Below the pieces are notes generated by a model. That model was not told the DNA's origin, searched no databases, and saw only the letters and a list, made by a program, of their open reading frames with translations. Shown here in pieces: positions 46,800-59,001 of a stretch of DNA of 64,000 bases (its first letter is position 1; the number at the start of each line of letters is the position of its first letter). A program made the position numbers and the translations under genes. The DNA comes from Dastarcus helophoroides (Eukaryota; Arthropoda; Insecta; Coleoptera; Bothrideridae). The stretch spans positions 9,502,782 through 9,566,781 of the forward strand of contig CM053328.1 in the NCBI GenBank assembly GCA_028583605.1, written 5' to 3'.

Positions 46800-49700
46800 A
46801 AAATGTTACTTAAAGAATCGAAGTATTAATAAAAAGTCTTAAATTTCGATAAAAAATCGAAATTACGAGAAAAAAAATAAAATTTAGATTTTAAAGGTGA
46901 AATTTTAGAAAAAAAATTATGATTTCATATTTACTAATAAAAATTTTGAGTTAACCGTACAAATTTCAAGAAAACCTTATTTAGGGTTTTTTTCAAATAT
47001 CTGAGATCTGTTAACCTTTCAGCTAAAAGAAAAAATTCGAAAATAAATGAAGCATTTTAAAAATGTCCAGTCTCTCTTCAAAATTAAGTTTCTTTGAAAC
47101 TTCCCTGTTCTTATCTTTTAAATTCAAACTTTGGTTCGAAATTTCGACTTTTAATTTCGATTTATTTCTCGAAATCTCCCATTTTCCTTTGTTTTTTATA
47201 TTTATCCCAATTTTTGTTTTAATCCCAAACTTTAATTCGAATTTTAAACATTTTTATTACCAAAGTCGAAATGTCGTGATGAAAGTCGAAAACTTTTGAC
47301 CTTACTGGAAATTCCAATATTTATTTTTTTTTTTTTCATTTTCACTTAAGATCCTTATTGGCTCGCCTTGAGTAGCCTGTTTTATTTTAATTTTAAATAT
47401 GTTATAGCAGGGCATTGAACCACTATTTTTTTTCGTTCCGGTTTTCGGTTTTCGTACCGGGAAAAAAATAATATCGATTCTGTTCCGGTTTTCGTTCCGA
47501 CAAAAATAGCAGTTTTTTTCGCTTTTCGGTTCAGTCCGGTTGATTTTTTTAAATTTTTTTAAATTTTTTACTTGATTTAAAAATTGATTTTCTAACATAA
47601 TGTAGGAAATGTTCTCCCTCTTTTTTTTAAATATTACAGCATATAACAACTCTGGTAAGGCTTAAAATTTGACGAAAATATTTCTCGATTTTTCGAGTTT
47701 AAAAATTTCACGCCGAAACTGAATTCTGGGTTCATTTTGATTTTAAACTTCAAAAAACTCCCGAACTTTGTATAAAAAAAACTAGCTGATATCCGCGCTT
47801 TTGCCTAGTTGAAAAAAGAGAAAGGATTTATTTGTTACTTTTATGAAATTTTCGACTTTTCTGAAGTATTCAATTTTTATTGAAAATTTTGACTTATTTC
47901 GAAAATTTCGACAATAAAAACCCACTTTTTCACAAAGTCGATCTTTTCTCGTTAGACTTCCAAAATTTCATTTTTTTTTTCGAAATTTTTGACTATTTTG
48001 AAAATTTTGACTTTTATCAAAATTTTAATTTTTCCGTTTTATTGGGATATATGTTGATTTTTTTTGAACATTTAACTTTTTTTATGACTTATCCATGTTT
48101 AAGATTTTATTTTTTGAAAATTTCAAATTTTTTGGAATATTTTGAATTGATCTCGAAGTTCGAATGATTGATCTTATTTTTGTAAATATTGACCATTTCT
48201 GATACTTCAGACTCGAAATTTCAATTTTTTTGCAAATCTAACTGGTTTTAATTTCGTTTTTTTCAAAACATTTTTAAATTTTAATTTATTGAAATTCTGA
48301 CTTTTTAAAAAGGATTACTTTTTGAAAAGTCTGCCTTAGATTTTTATTGAAAATTCTTAAACATTTTTTGACTTCTTTAAAACATTACGTCTTTATATTT
48401 TGAAACTTTGAAATTCAAATGTTCTTTTTTTTAGTTTCCACTTTTTTTAAATATTTATTTATTTAATTAATTGTAAGACTTTTTCAATTTGACCTTTCTT
48501 TAGGGTTTTAATTTATTTTTCAAATTCTGAATTTTTTGAAAATGTTTACACATAATTTCGATCTTTTCTCAAAATTGTTATTTTTTTCATAATTTCGATT
48601 TTTGAAAACTTCTACTCTGTTTTGTTAAATTTTCACCTTGGCCCAACTTTTGACAATTTCTCAAAGTTTTGATCTTTTTTGAAAACTGAGATTTGATTTT
48701 AATTTCGACTTTTTCTTGAGGTTTTAACTTTTATGTAGTAAACTGAACTTTTATTTGAAAAAAATAGATTTTCCTTTAATTTTTGTTTGTTTTGAAAAAT
48801 TAAATTTTTCTCAAAATTTCGTCATTTTTAATATTTTCGAAACTTTTTCGGCATTTAGAATTTTTTAAAAATTTCGAACTTTTATCATCAAAATTTCGAC
48901 TTTTTCTCGAAGCTGTAACTTTTTCGAAATTTGATTTTTTGGGAAAATTTCCTCCTTTTTATCTAAATTTCGACTTCTTGTTAAACATTTGACACGACGT
49001 TTTTTTCTCAAAAATTTTGGTTTTTTTGTAATATGATTACCTTGAAACACTTTTTTTTAAACCTTTACCTTTTTTTTGGAAATTTTCCACTTTAGCTCAA
49101 GCTTTTTACCATTTTTCGAAGTTTAATATCTTTTTTTCATAACTGCGACTTTTCTCCGAAAATTGTAGCTTTTTAAAAAACCAACTTTGTTCAAAATTGC
49201 GACATTTTGAAATCTTTGAATTTTTTCAGGATTTTAATCTTTTTTGAAAATGTTTACCTTTTACCATCAAAATTTGGACTTTTTTCAAAATTAAGTATGG
49301 CTTGATTCAAAATTTAAAGTTTTTTTCAAAAGTATCCATTTATTTTTCAACAGTTAGACTTTTTGTGAAAACTTGGACATTTTTTCAGAATGCGCTTGTT
49401 CCAGAAATTTTTTAATTTTTTGAAGAATCTAATTTTCCAAATGATGAATTTTTAAATTTTGAACTTGAACTTGAAATTTTGAATTTTGAACAAAATGAGT
49501 TCAAGACTTAACTAAATTTCGATTTTAAATCTGCCTAAATTCAAAACAAGTTTGAAAAAAAAATCGCAACTTCGAAGCTAAAATCAAAATTTTACGAAGA
49601 TAAGTCAAATATAGCGTAAACAAAACCAGATAAAAATTGAAGGTTTAAATTAGACATTTTCTAACATCTCACTGTTTCAAGTTTACTTTCAAAATTTTAA

Positions 49701-50515
49701 CCTCAATTTCAAGTTCCCGGATTTAAATTGGAATATAAATGTATTTTTTTCTTGAAATTTTGACTGAAATTCCCAATTTCTAGGAAAAATTAGAAATAGC
49801 GAGATATAATCAAAAATTTTAGGAAAAAGATTCTAATCCAGGAATTTTAGGAAGTTTTAGGAAGTTGGCATCTTAAAAAAAACATTAGAATTTGAGATTT
49901 CAAAAAAAATTGGCATATTGAAATTAAAGTGAAATCTGAAGGAAAAAATTCAAGAAAGCTCGAAATTTTTGTTAATAACTTTAAAAAAATAGAACTATCA
50001 GATTATAAAAGGGAAAATCCAAGTTTCAGAAAAATAAACAAATTTTGAGTGTTTGCTCTGAAGAAAAAGTTGGAATTTTCAGAAAAATTTGAATTTGCAA
50101 ATAAAATTGCCAGGAACCTGTGCTCCAATGAAAAAGACTCCACTGCTTTAATCCATATGTACAATAGAACATAAAATTTTTATTTTAAACTCGAAATTTT
50201 AGGAAAAGAAAAGAAATATTTCGAGATAAAGGTACAAATTTCAAAAGAGCCGAAAATTTTGATAAAAGAGTTTAAGTTATACAACTTAAAATTGAATTTG
50301 GCTAAAAATTTTGAGAATAAAATTAACATTTTCTTAAAAAGGGGAAATTGTAAGTTTTTAATCCAACTTTAAAAAAAAATGTTTTTTTTTAAGTAACCTC
50401 GTAATTTTGACATGAAAGTTGCATGAATTTGTGTAAAATTTTGAAAAGGAAATTTTTAAAAAAATCCCAAACTGTAGGGTAAAGTAAAAATTATGTTAAG
50501 AACATACAAATTCAT
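46800..50515. repeat. Quasi-repeats, T-rich to 49.45 kb then A-rich
   Basis: Both orientations of the TCGAAATTTTGA class meet near 49.45 kb. Contains one CCGGTTTTCG repeat copy (47405-47800). No gene. Confidence 0.5.
47405..47800 (+). repeat. CCGGTTTTCG dispersed repeat, copy 1
   Basis: Starts CAGGGCATTGAACCACT, a hAT-like terminus, then CGTTCCGGTTTTCGGTTTTC, TTCCGACAAAAATAGC, TCTAACATAATGTAGGAAAT and ATTACAGCATATAACAACTC. The same order of words recurs at 52495-52870, so this is a dispersed element, probably a hAT MITE that has lost its right end. Confidence 0.65.
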
Positions 50516-50746
50516 ATAAAACCGAAATAAACCGTTATTTTTTTCCGGTTCTGTTCCGGTTTTCGTTCCTACAAAAATAACGGTTTTTTTCAGTTTCCGG
50601 TTTTCGATTCAGTTCCGGTGCTATAGTTTTGTGTCGAAAAAATGTTTTTCAAAAGTAAATAATTTCATTTATTTAAATAATACTTTAAATATCTTACAAA
50701 CTGGGCTCGATATGCTAAAATAAGAAAATTGTGTAATTCCGATATT
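50516..50746 (+). repeat. CCGGTTTTCG dispersed repeat, copy 2
   Basis: TTCTGTTCCGGTTTTCGTTC and CAAAAATAACGGTTTTTTTC match copies 1 and 3. An internal deletion brings AAACTGGGCTCG (cf. 52966 in copy 3) next to it. Confidence 0.6.
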
Positions 50747-51449
50747 TACACGGGGTGGAACACCATTTGGAAAGTTAATAAAAACTAAACTAATCAAGAT
50801 GTAAAAAAAACTTTATTTCTTAATAAGCATACATAATGCCATTTTAAATCAATAGGTTTTAAAACTTACATTACTCAAGTGTTTACCTTCATTAAGTGAG
50901 CCTCTCCCGATAATTATTCATCACTCTGTGGAATATTTCAAACGCAATGGCAACAATTCCCTGGATTATTGTCTCCCTAAGAGCTTCCATAGTTTCCAGT
51001 GTTTCAACATCGTCCTCAAACTCTGAAAGCTTTTACGGAGACAATAATCCAGGACATTGCTGCCATTTCGCCTGATATGATCCGTAGAATGGTGGAAAAT
51101 TATCGGGAGAGGCTCATTCAATGTATCCATAATGGAGGCGAACACTTGAGTGATACAATTTTTGAAACCCATTGATTTAAAATGGCACTATGTATGCTTA
51201 TTAAAGATTAGTGGAATGGACTGGTCCTTGGTTATCTTCAAAAATTGTATCTCTGTAAGGTGACAGTTTGGCTGTTGAAACGCGTTAGAGCAACCTTTGT
51301 TGTGTTTTTTAATCTTTCTTGGTTTCAGGGGTCAATTTTTGTATTTCAATTTTTGCCTATTAAGGAATAAAGTCTGTTTTTTTGCATCTTGATTAGTTTA
51401 GGTTTTATTAGCTTTCCAAATCGTGCAACTTTTTCTGCCCCACCCCGTA
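50747..51449. mobile_element. Palindromic mariner derivative made of two transposase 3' ends
   Basis: Flanked by TA and bounded by inverted ends: ACGGGGTGGAACACC on the left, the mirror of ATACGGGGTGGGGCAG on the right. The right arm on the plus strand encodes a mariner-type transposase C-terminus (ETIIQDIAAISPDMIRRM ... IHNGGEHLSDTIF, 51029-51172). The left arm on the minus strand encodes a decayed copy of the same end (FEDDVETLETMEALRETIIQ). The two 3' halves face each other. The right arm is itself interrupted by foldback copy 9. Confidence 0.8.
51211..51355. repeat. Foldback copy 9, inside the palindromic mariner derivative
   Basis: GTGGAATGGACTGGTCCTTG on the left; GCAACCTTTGTTGTG and CTTGGTTTCAGGGGTC on the right. 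It breaks the right arm between CTTATTAA and CTATTAAGGAATAAAG, a match to CTTATTAAGAAATAAAG in the left arm. Confidence 0.85.
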
Positions 51450-54030
51450 TTAAAATTTCGATTGAAAGCTCAGTTTTTTTATTCGGAATAAAGTTATTGA
51501 CTTTTCAAATCAAAGAAAAAATCTAATAAAAATTCAAACACAATTTCCTTTCAATATTTTCCTTTCTTTTATTCAAATTTCGACTTTAGGATATGTCGGT
51601 TCTTTTGCTTGTAAATGTTTCTTCTCGAAATTTAGAACTTTTTGAGATTACATACCAAAATTTTAATATCAAAGTCGAATTTTAGAAATTCTAAACGAAA
51701 TCGGTTTTTTTTCGAAATTCTTACTTTTTTCGAAAGTAAATTCAAAAGAAATTTAAAAAAAAAATGAAACCTGTGCACGTAAAAATGAAAATTACTTATG
51801 AACTGACTGAATTTTTCTCGACATGAATATTATTTAGAAATTTAGAGTTTTCCCTGAAATTAGCCTTATCCTTTAAGTTTTCACTTTATTACAGATATTT
51901 CAACTTTTTTTCGCTATTTTGTATGTTGTTCGTTGTTCGTGATCGTGGTCAAGATAATTCAAGTTGACATTTCAGGACTAAAGCTGAAATATCGAAATTA
52001 ATTAAAGTTTATTTCAGTTTTAAGTAAAAAAATTAATTAAAAAAAAAGTGGTATAAATTTAAAGTTCCATAAAGTGGATATTTAAAAAATTTCTAAAAGA
52101 GTCAAAAAAATATAATTACAAAATTTCGAATCAAACAAAAAATGTAGAAAACAAAAAAAAAACATTATCAAAAGAAAAGTTGTTTTAAATTGAGTTTTGT
52201 GAAATTTTGTAATTTTTTTAGACGTTCAGCTTTCATTAGAATAATTTTTTTTTAACTCCAGCATTCTTTCAATTGTCATTTAAAATTACTAATTATGAAT
52301 CTAAATCCAAAGAAACACCCTCCAAATTTCGGACCTTAGAAATAAAGAGATGAAAATTGGAAAAAAAACATATTTCACAGATAAGTCTGTGTTTCTGAGA
52401 CCATATTTTATTTGAAAATAATATTCTCAAAATTTTGCTCATTTTGGAGACCAAATTTGAAATTTCTAAGGGCAGTTAAAGGAACGATTTATTTTGAACC
52501 ATATTAATTTTTTCGTACCGGTTTTCGATTTTCGTTCCAGCAAAAAATTTATATCAGTTCAGTTCCGGTTTTTGTTCCAACAAAAATAACGTTTTTTTTT
52601 CGATTTTCAGTTCAGTTTCAAGTGACTTATTTTTTTTTGATTTTTCAAAAGTTTTTCGAATTAAAAATTGATATTCGAACATAATTTAGAAAATGTTCTG
52701 TTTTATTTTTCTTTAATATTACAACATGTAACAACTACTCTGCCAAAACTTTAAGGAAAATATTTTTTATTTTTTAAGTTAATTTCAAACTTGTAATCCT
52801 GAATTTTGAGTTCAATTTGAATTCCAATTCCAAGAAAAATCTAAACTTTATAAAAAACTAAATCGGAATTTTGGGTTTAGAAATTTTAAATTTAAATTGT
52901 AGACTCTTATTGATCGGAAACATTACCATTATTGATTTTATTTAACATTCCTCCGTTAAATATTTCCAAACTGGGTCGCAGAATTGTAAAATTTAAATTC
53001 GGAATTTTCATAAATATCTGAAATAATATACCCAAGAGTTAAAAAGTTCTAGAATATACAAAATTTGACAATTAAAATCGAAAATTTGAGAGACTTTTCT
53101 TTCATAATTTTGGTTTTCTAGCGAAGTTTTGACTTTGATTCGCTTTTTCTAACAAAATTGATTTTTGCTGTTTTGACTTTGTTCTTGAACTTTGGAATAA
53201 AAAGATCAAATGAAAAAATAAATGAAAATGAAAAAAACCAAAAAATATAAAATGAAAAGTATTAAATCGAGATTTTGATGAAACAGTCAAAATTTCAAAA
53301 AAAAGAATCTTCACAATTTAACAGAAGAATTTTCAAAATTTATACCTTAATTTAGAAATATTGACCTTATACCCAAATATAAATAAAGATCTTTTTTAAA
53401 ATTCAATACTTTTCTCGAAACTGGAAGTTTTATCGACATGCTCTTTTCTGTCGAAATTATTTTACCAATTTTCTCAAAAATCGAATTAATAATAAAATTT
53501 GGATTTTTTTAAATCGTCTTATTCTCGAAATTTCATAATTGCTTCTCACAATTAAAAATTCTTTGGAAAATTACAAATGTTTGGCGAAATTTCAAGCTTC
53601 CCTCAAAATTCTGACTTTTTTCTTGAAATTTTTCCTAAAATTTGACTTTTTTCTTCATCTCTGAAAAACTTCAACAGTTTTAAAGTTCGACAATTTTTTT
53701 AGGCTTCCAGTTTATTTTTACAATTTTTTTGATATTTTACAATTTTTCAATAAATTCAAATGTGTCTACAAATTTTAGGTTTTTATTTGTCCTGGATTTC
53801 AATCTATTGTCGAAATTCCATTGTTTTTATTTTTAATTTTACCTTTTTGTGAGAACTTTTGACTATTTTCATTTTTTTTTCTTTTTCGAAATCTCTTCCT
53901 TTTTCTCAATTAGCTTTTAAGGGTTCCTTTTTTGTCAATTGTTTTGAAATCTCTTCCTTTTTCTCAAAATTCAGCTTTTTCTAGAAATTTCAGATTTTAT
54001 TTTGAACTTTTTATTTCGAACTGTTTCTGA
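51450..54030. repeat. Quasi-repeats with CCGGTTTTCG copy 3
   Basis: AT-rich words of both orientations; 52495-52870 is the third copy of the CCGGTTTTCG repeat. No gene. Confidence 0.5.
52495..52870 (+). repeat. CCGGTTTTCG dispersed repeat, copy 3
   Basis: Same word order as copy 1: TACCGGTTTTCGATTTTCG, AGTTCCGGTTTTTGTTCC, TCGAACATAATTTAGAAAAT, ATTACAACATGTAACAACTA. Diverged but colinear over about 370 bp. Confidence 0.65.
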
Positions 54031-57000
54031 CAGGGTCTAGCCGTACTTCCATAGCGAAGTTGCCCCCACCGGGAACCTATACTGTGATCTATGTCGTTAC
54101 GGACAGAATATCATTAGAAATTAATATAGGTGGATTTCCCCCCTCCACTTTTGGTTACAATGGAGATAATTAAAAAAACCTTCCTCAGGCACCTTTTCTT
54201 CTAAGCGATATATTTGCTAAACTATTAAAGTTACCGAAGGATAACAAACTGATTGTTATAGTACACTGCAGGATCCATTTTATAATTTTTTTCAGGGGGG
54301 CTAGCCCCCCTAGAAATATCAATAAAATACGAATAAAAATTTTCATTATTAATTTCTATAATGTCTTTTGAAGTGACCACTTTACAAAAAATACACTTGT
54401 CACCTAACAGCATACCAAGTTTCATTATAATCCAGTTGGTATAACATGTCAAAAAAAAAAATTTAATATGTCTACATATAATATCTAAGCTTGCTGATAT
54501 GAAGTACATGTAATTATTATTATTATCCTTATTTAAATACGTTTCCATATTGAATAATATAACCTTGTGGATTACTTAAGGAATAAAAGTTCATATGAAC
54601 CCAAGTTCTAATCTTTTTTTATTTCCAAGTTACAGGGCTGTTTCATTATACAGGAAAATAAAATTATTTTTATTTATATTTCTAAAACCCTTTGACTTAG
54701 GCGTCATAAAATTTGATACATAGTATCAGTATATTGAAGGAAATCTTTTGCATTTATTCACTTTTTTTCAAACGCCAGGGCGTACGTTAGAATATTAATA
54801 TTAAATTTTCATATGAGAAAAATGCCATACCATTGTATGTTAAAGTCTTAAAAAGAAGAAAGATTAAGAACTTGTTATGTAGTACCAAAAAATATATAAC
54901 TGAAAGCAGGAAAATATCTTTGCAAATTTATAGCAATTTATATACGAGGTAAAGCAACAAAAACTTAACAGAGCCAATAAATTCTAGGATTTTTTTATTG
55001 TTGAAATAAATGCAAAAATAGGTTGATTTTGTTTGAATCAAGACAACTTTAGTCGTTTTAACGACAACTTCCTAAACAGGGCTTGTATCTCTTTCAACAA
55101 TTTTAATGGAAAGAGGCCCATGTTGCAGATCATTGGAAAACCCATTTGATAGTCTATCTATTTTTAATTTGATTAATTTTTTAAGATATAAGGTAGTGTG
55201 CTTGTCATTCAGACTCAGTAAAATGTTTACCTTTTATTCTGGTTTATTTATTTATTTTGTTCTATATAGGAATAAAAAAAGATGCTGATGATAGACCATG
55301 TAGTATCTCTACGATTGTGACAAGAAAGTGAATTTACTCAGACATGTTATCTCTAATTAAAATGATTTATTTAATTGCGGGAAGGGTACCAGTGATAAAA
55401 TTGTTTTATAAAAATAACTAATAAATATGTCATCTTTTCAACAAATAACCCTCCATTAAGAATTGTTCTGAAATTAGTAGCAAAATTCGAGAGACGAGAT
55501 CTGAGGCTAATAAAAAATAAATTACTGAATATCTCATTCAAAATGACGATGTAAAGACAGGTAACTGTTTGATAACAATATGCTACAAAGGGTACATCCT
55601 ATTAGGTACATTTAGTTCTGTATTTTATTAATCGCAGCCCCTATATCCTTTATATCGGAATTTTGTTACTAATTTCAGAACAATTTTGCCACCTATCGTC
55701 ATCATTATTTATTTATCGGTCAATTAAACATACCAAGCTCTTATAGAAAAACATACATTATTTTTATAAAATTATTTTACTAGAGTACTTCTACAATTCA
55801 ACAGATTGTCTATTAAATACAATACTTGCAAGTGAAATAATTTCTTTTATAATAGACACTTTAGGAGAATTGTTTTCCATATGTTTAAATAACTGCTTTG
55901 TTTTAAAGAAAACGATAATGGAAGTTTGCATGCTACAGGGTATACTTCGTAATATATCTTCAAATAAAATTAATGAAATTCAAAAAGTAACTTACGGTTG
56001 CAAACGCAATAAAAAAAACAAGTTTGATGTGCAACTTGAATCTTAGCAGGGGGTTGCATTTAAAACTATAAAATGTACTGCAAGATATGGTTCCCTGCCA
56101 AAAATAATCTAACTATTTTCTCATTTTGTCGCAAAACAAAATTACAAACTTTATTGGATTGTTTTATGTTTTTGTTAAGTCACCCCGTGTATGAATTTTT
56201 ATAAGTTTGCAAAAATCATCTCCTGCGTTCAGTTATAGATTTTTTGGTATTTGGTGACCACTTTTAAACTTTCATTTTTTCAAAACCTTAAAAAACAGTG
56301 GCGTACCACTTTTCTCATATAAAAGTTTAATGTCAATACCCTAACGTACGCCCCTGGCGTTTAAAATAAAACTAAATAAATGCAAAAGTTAACCTTTAAA
56401 GTACTGATAATGTGTACCAAATTCCATGAAGCTAAGTCAAAGGGTTTTCGAAATATAAATAAAATTAATTTTATTTTCCTCTATAATGAAACAGCCTGTA
56501 ACTTGGAAATAAAAAATATTAGTACTTAAATTATTATGAACTTTTAATCCTCAAGCAATCTGAAAAAGTATTTCATTCAATATGGAAACGTTTTTAAAGT
56601 AGGATAACAATTATATTTATTTCAAATATACGAGGCAGCAGGCGGAGAGGTTATGGGCAGACATATTAAATTTTTTGACATGTTGCACCACTTGGATTTT
56701 AACGAAACTTGGTACGCTGTTAGAAGACATATGGACACATTTTTCATACGTTTTGTAGAGTGGTCACTTAAAGAGACCCTACAAAAATTAATACTTAAAA
56801 TTTTTATTTGTATTTTATTAATATTTGTAAGGGGGCTAGCTCCTCCAAAAATATTTATAAAATAAACCCTACAGTGTACCATCACCATCAGTTTGTTTTG
56901 CTATTCCTACCTTTAGTTTAATAAATATGTCGCTTAGAAAAAAGGTGCCTGAGGAAGGTTTTTTTTTAATTATCTCCTTAGTAACCGAAGATGGAGGGGG

Positions 57001-57108
57001 AAAATTGACATATAGCAATTACTAATGTGACCCTATACCTTATGAGATAGACCACGATATAGGTTCCCGGTGGGGGCAATTTTACTATAGAAGTACGGCT
57101 AGACCCTT
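54031..57108. mobile_element. 3.1-kb near-complete palindrome (giant foldback element)
   Basis: The ends GGGTCTAGCCGTACTTC (54033 on) and GAAGTACGGCTAGACCC (ending 57106) are exact reverse complements. Further matching pairs occur all the way in: AGGTGCCTGAGGAAGG at 56945 against 54182; ACGCCAGGGCGTACGTTAG at 54772 against 56340; GTTCTGAAATTAGTAGCAAA at 55468 against 55664. Only about 150 bp in the middle (about 55510-55660) is unpaired. It lies between quasi-repeats. No target duplication or transposase is recognisable; the frames of 60-105 codons inside are mirrored between arms and look non-functional. Confidence 0.85.
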
Positions 57109-57498
57109 CAGAATTTTTTCTCTCACAAAAGTAATTCAACTCTTTTTCACGAAATTTCAATGCTGTAGAAAATTTGCAAACAAAAAGGTAAAAATTATGG
57201 GATAAGTATTTTTGAGCAATGTCGACTGTCCCAAATTGATCCTTTTCTATTTCATGTGTTTTTTCAAAAGGTTAATACAAATCAATCAAAAATTTCCGAA
57301 AAATACTTCTTGAAATCATAACTTTTTTGTCAAAATTTAGGTAAAACCTAAAAATTCCTAGAAAAGTATTTTTGAAAATTTCGACTTCTGTAGGTCACTT
57401 ATTTCATGAGTACTCATTTTCTGCGTGTCTGTCCACTTCTAGTTTCTATTTATTTATTTTTTTAGGGGAGTTTAAACAGCTGCAATTTTCTTTTAAAA
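57109..57498. repeat. Short quasi-repeat
   Basis: AT-rich; no gene. Confidence 0.4.
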
Positions 57499-57540
57499 GG
57501 GCCGCATGCTGCTCGCGAGCCGGGGTTTGCCGACCCCTGG
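57499..57540 (-). mobile_element. Solo hAT terminus
   Basis: Read on the minus strand: CAGGGGTCGGCAAACCCC, then GGCTCGCGAGCAGCATGCGG and CCC, a classic hAT end. Body and opposite end are not recognisable to the left, so this is either a truncated copy or a heavily decayed one. It abuts the broken gene at 57543. Confidence 0.7.
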
Positions 57541-57542
57541 TC

Positions 57543-58060
57543 TAGGAAATACCACAATGAAACAATATGCTTCAATTGACATAGCTTTAACAAATTGCTT
57601 TATGAGGCTCAGTTTTACATACAAAGGTGAAATATCAGATTCTTTCTGTCGATAAGTGGCTGGTGTAGAATGTGGGGTTTCAATTCAGATCTTGGGGCCA
57701 ATTCAACTGAATTCAATGGTTTTCACGGGCTCTGCTTGTTTCACATACACAAAAAACAGAAATCGTTGATATATTCGAGTTGCTGGCCAAGGAAAAACAC
57801 AGGAAGATCAATGCAGATCATCCGTTGATGTGATATTGCAACAAATCAGTAACTCTCTTTATGTCTTCATATTGTACACGCAAACAAACTGAGTGAGCTA
57901 TTAGGACTTCATCAAATAAATTCCCATTGTGGAGGAGAACACACTTCAATCTTCCTTTTGAGTTATCGATAAAAAAGGCCATTCGGTTGTGTTTTAGGCA
58001 GAAATTTCCGACACTTCTATTAAACCTTTTATGTTATGGCATTATACAGTTCCATAATCA
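57543..58060 (-). pseudogene. Broken gene of an uncharacterised transposon-associated family
   Basis: The minus strand encodes, with frameshifts and stops, EWPFFIDNSKGRLKCVLLHN, then LIAHSVCLRVQYEDIKRVTD, then LEYINDFCFLCM, then PLIDRKN and KLSLIKQFVKAMSIEAYCF. I recognise this order (FIDSSK-x-SLKAVLLHNGN, AHS, FLC, PPLHIKLGLMKQFVKAM) from a protein widespread and repeated in insect and cnidarian genomes and usually left unnamed. Its function is unknown to me, and a mobile-element origin is inferred from its copy number. The fragment ends at the hAT terminus. Confidence 0.55.
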
Positions 58061-59001
58061 CTAAATAAATTTCGAAAAAATTACAAAAATGAACCTTTTT
58101 TTGATCGAAAGTAGGATACGCAGTGGATCACCTAGACAAGGTATAGAGAAAAAACTAGACGTGGTAGCAGAAAACTACCATCAGTTTTGAAATCAGTATG
58201 CCCATTTAACTCTAAAACAACTCAAAAAACGAACTCAACAGAAATTATGTTTCAAATTGTTCCCCAGTGTAATTAATGTATGTTAATTTCCTAAATTTTT
58301 TTGGCATACTGCGGGAAAAAGAAAAGTGTAGGAAATAATTAAAAGTTGGCTTTCAAACATGCGTCTTGACACATTAAACTTTGGGACTATTTATATAAAA
58401 TGCAAGGTAGATATATTAAGAATTTGGCAAACTTAATAATTGTTTAGCTTCATGTAACCTACTTTGTGTCTCAATAGTCCTAAATTTTTCGCTCAATCAT
58501 GCTGGGGGCAAATAAATGCGACCTCAAACAAAATTATTAGGGTACGAGAATCAAGCATCCCCACAATTCGGATATATCTAATCGATTGTTCTGTTTGATT
58601 TTTATTGTTTTATTTCCAGCCTGATTGCATTTTGTTTTGCACTATACGCTGCATTCATTTTCATGTTGACATGGTTGATGTTGAATTGGATAATTATTTT
58701 TTAAACTTGGCTAAAAGGTGATTGCCTATTAACTTCATTTTTATCGACTAACATAGGCTTAAATTTCAGCTTTACTAAGAACTAGCTTCTATCGCGAACA
58801 ATTAAAAAAACATTATCAAGCCGATTAGAAAAACAAAACACCACGTGCCTTGAGAATTGCGAGATGCAGCACAATCAGCTGTATATTTCACGGCATGATT
58901 CTCATTCTAACTGGCTGATGATATTGCTTGGATTTTGATTTCTTTTGCATGAGTTGAATTGGAACCGCACGCTTGAATTTTCCTAAATTGGGGTTTTCCA
59001 G
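58061..59001. other. Low-copy-looking presumed intron end
   Basis: Not made of quasi-repeats. No gene recognised. It ends in GGGGTTTTCCAG (58990-59001), the acceptor of the coding exon. The relative lack of repeats next to the exon fits intronic sequence under some constraint. Confidence 0.4.

Noticed and set aside
46207..47420. Complete hAT element between CAGGGCCGGATTAA (46207) and a later end
   Set aside because: No inverted partner or duplication; recorded only as an unpaired end.
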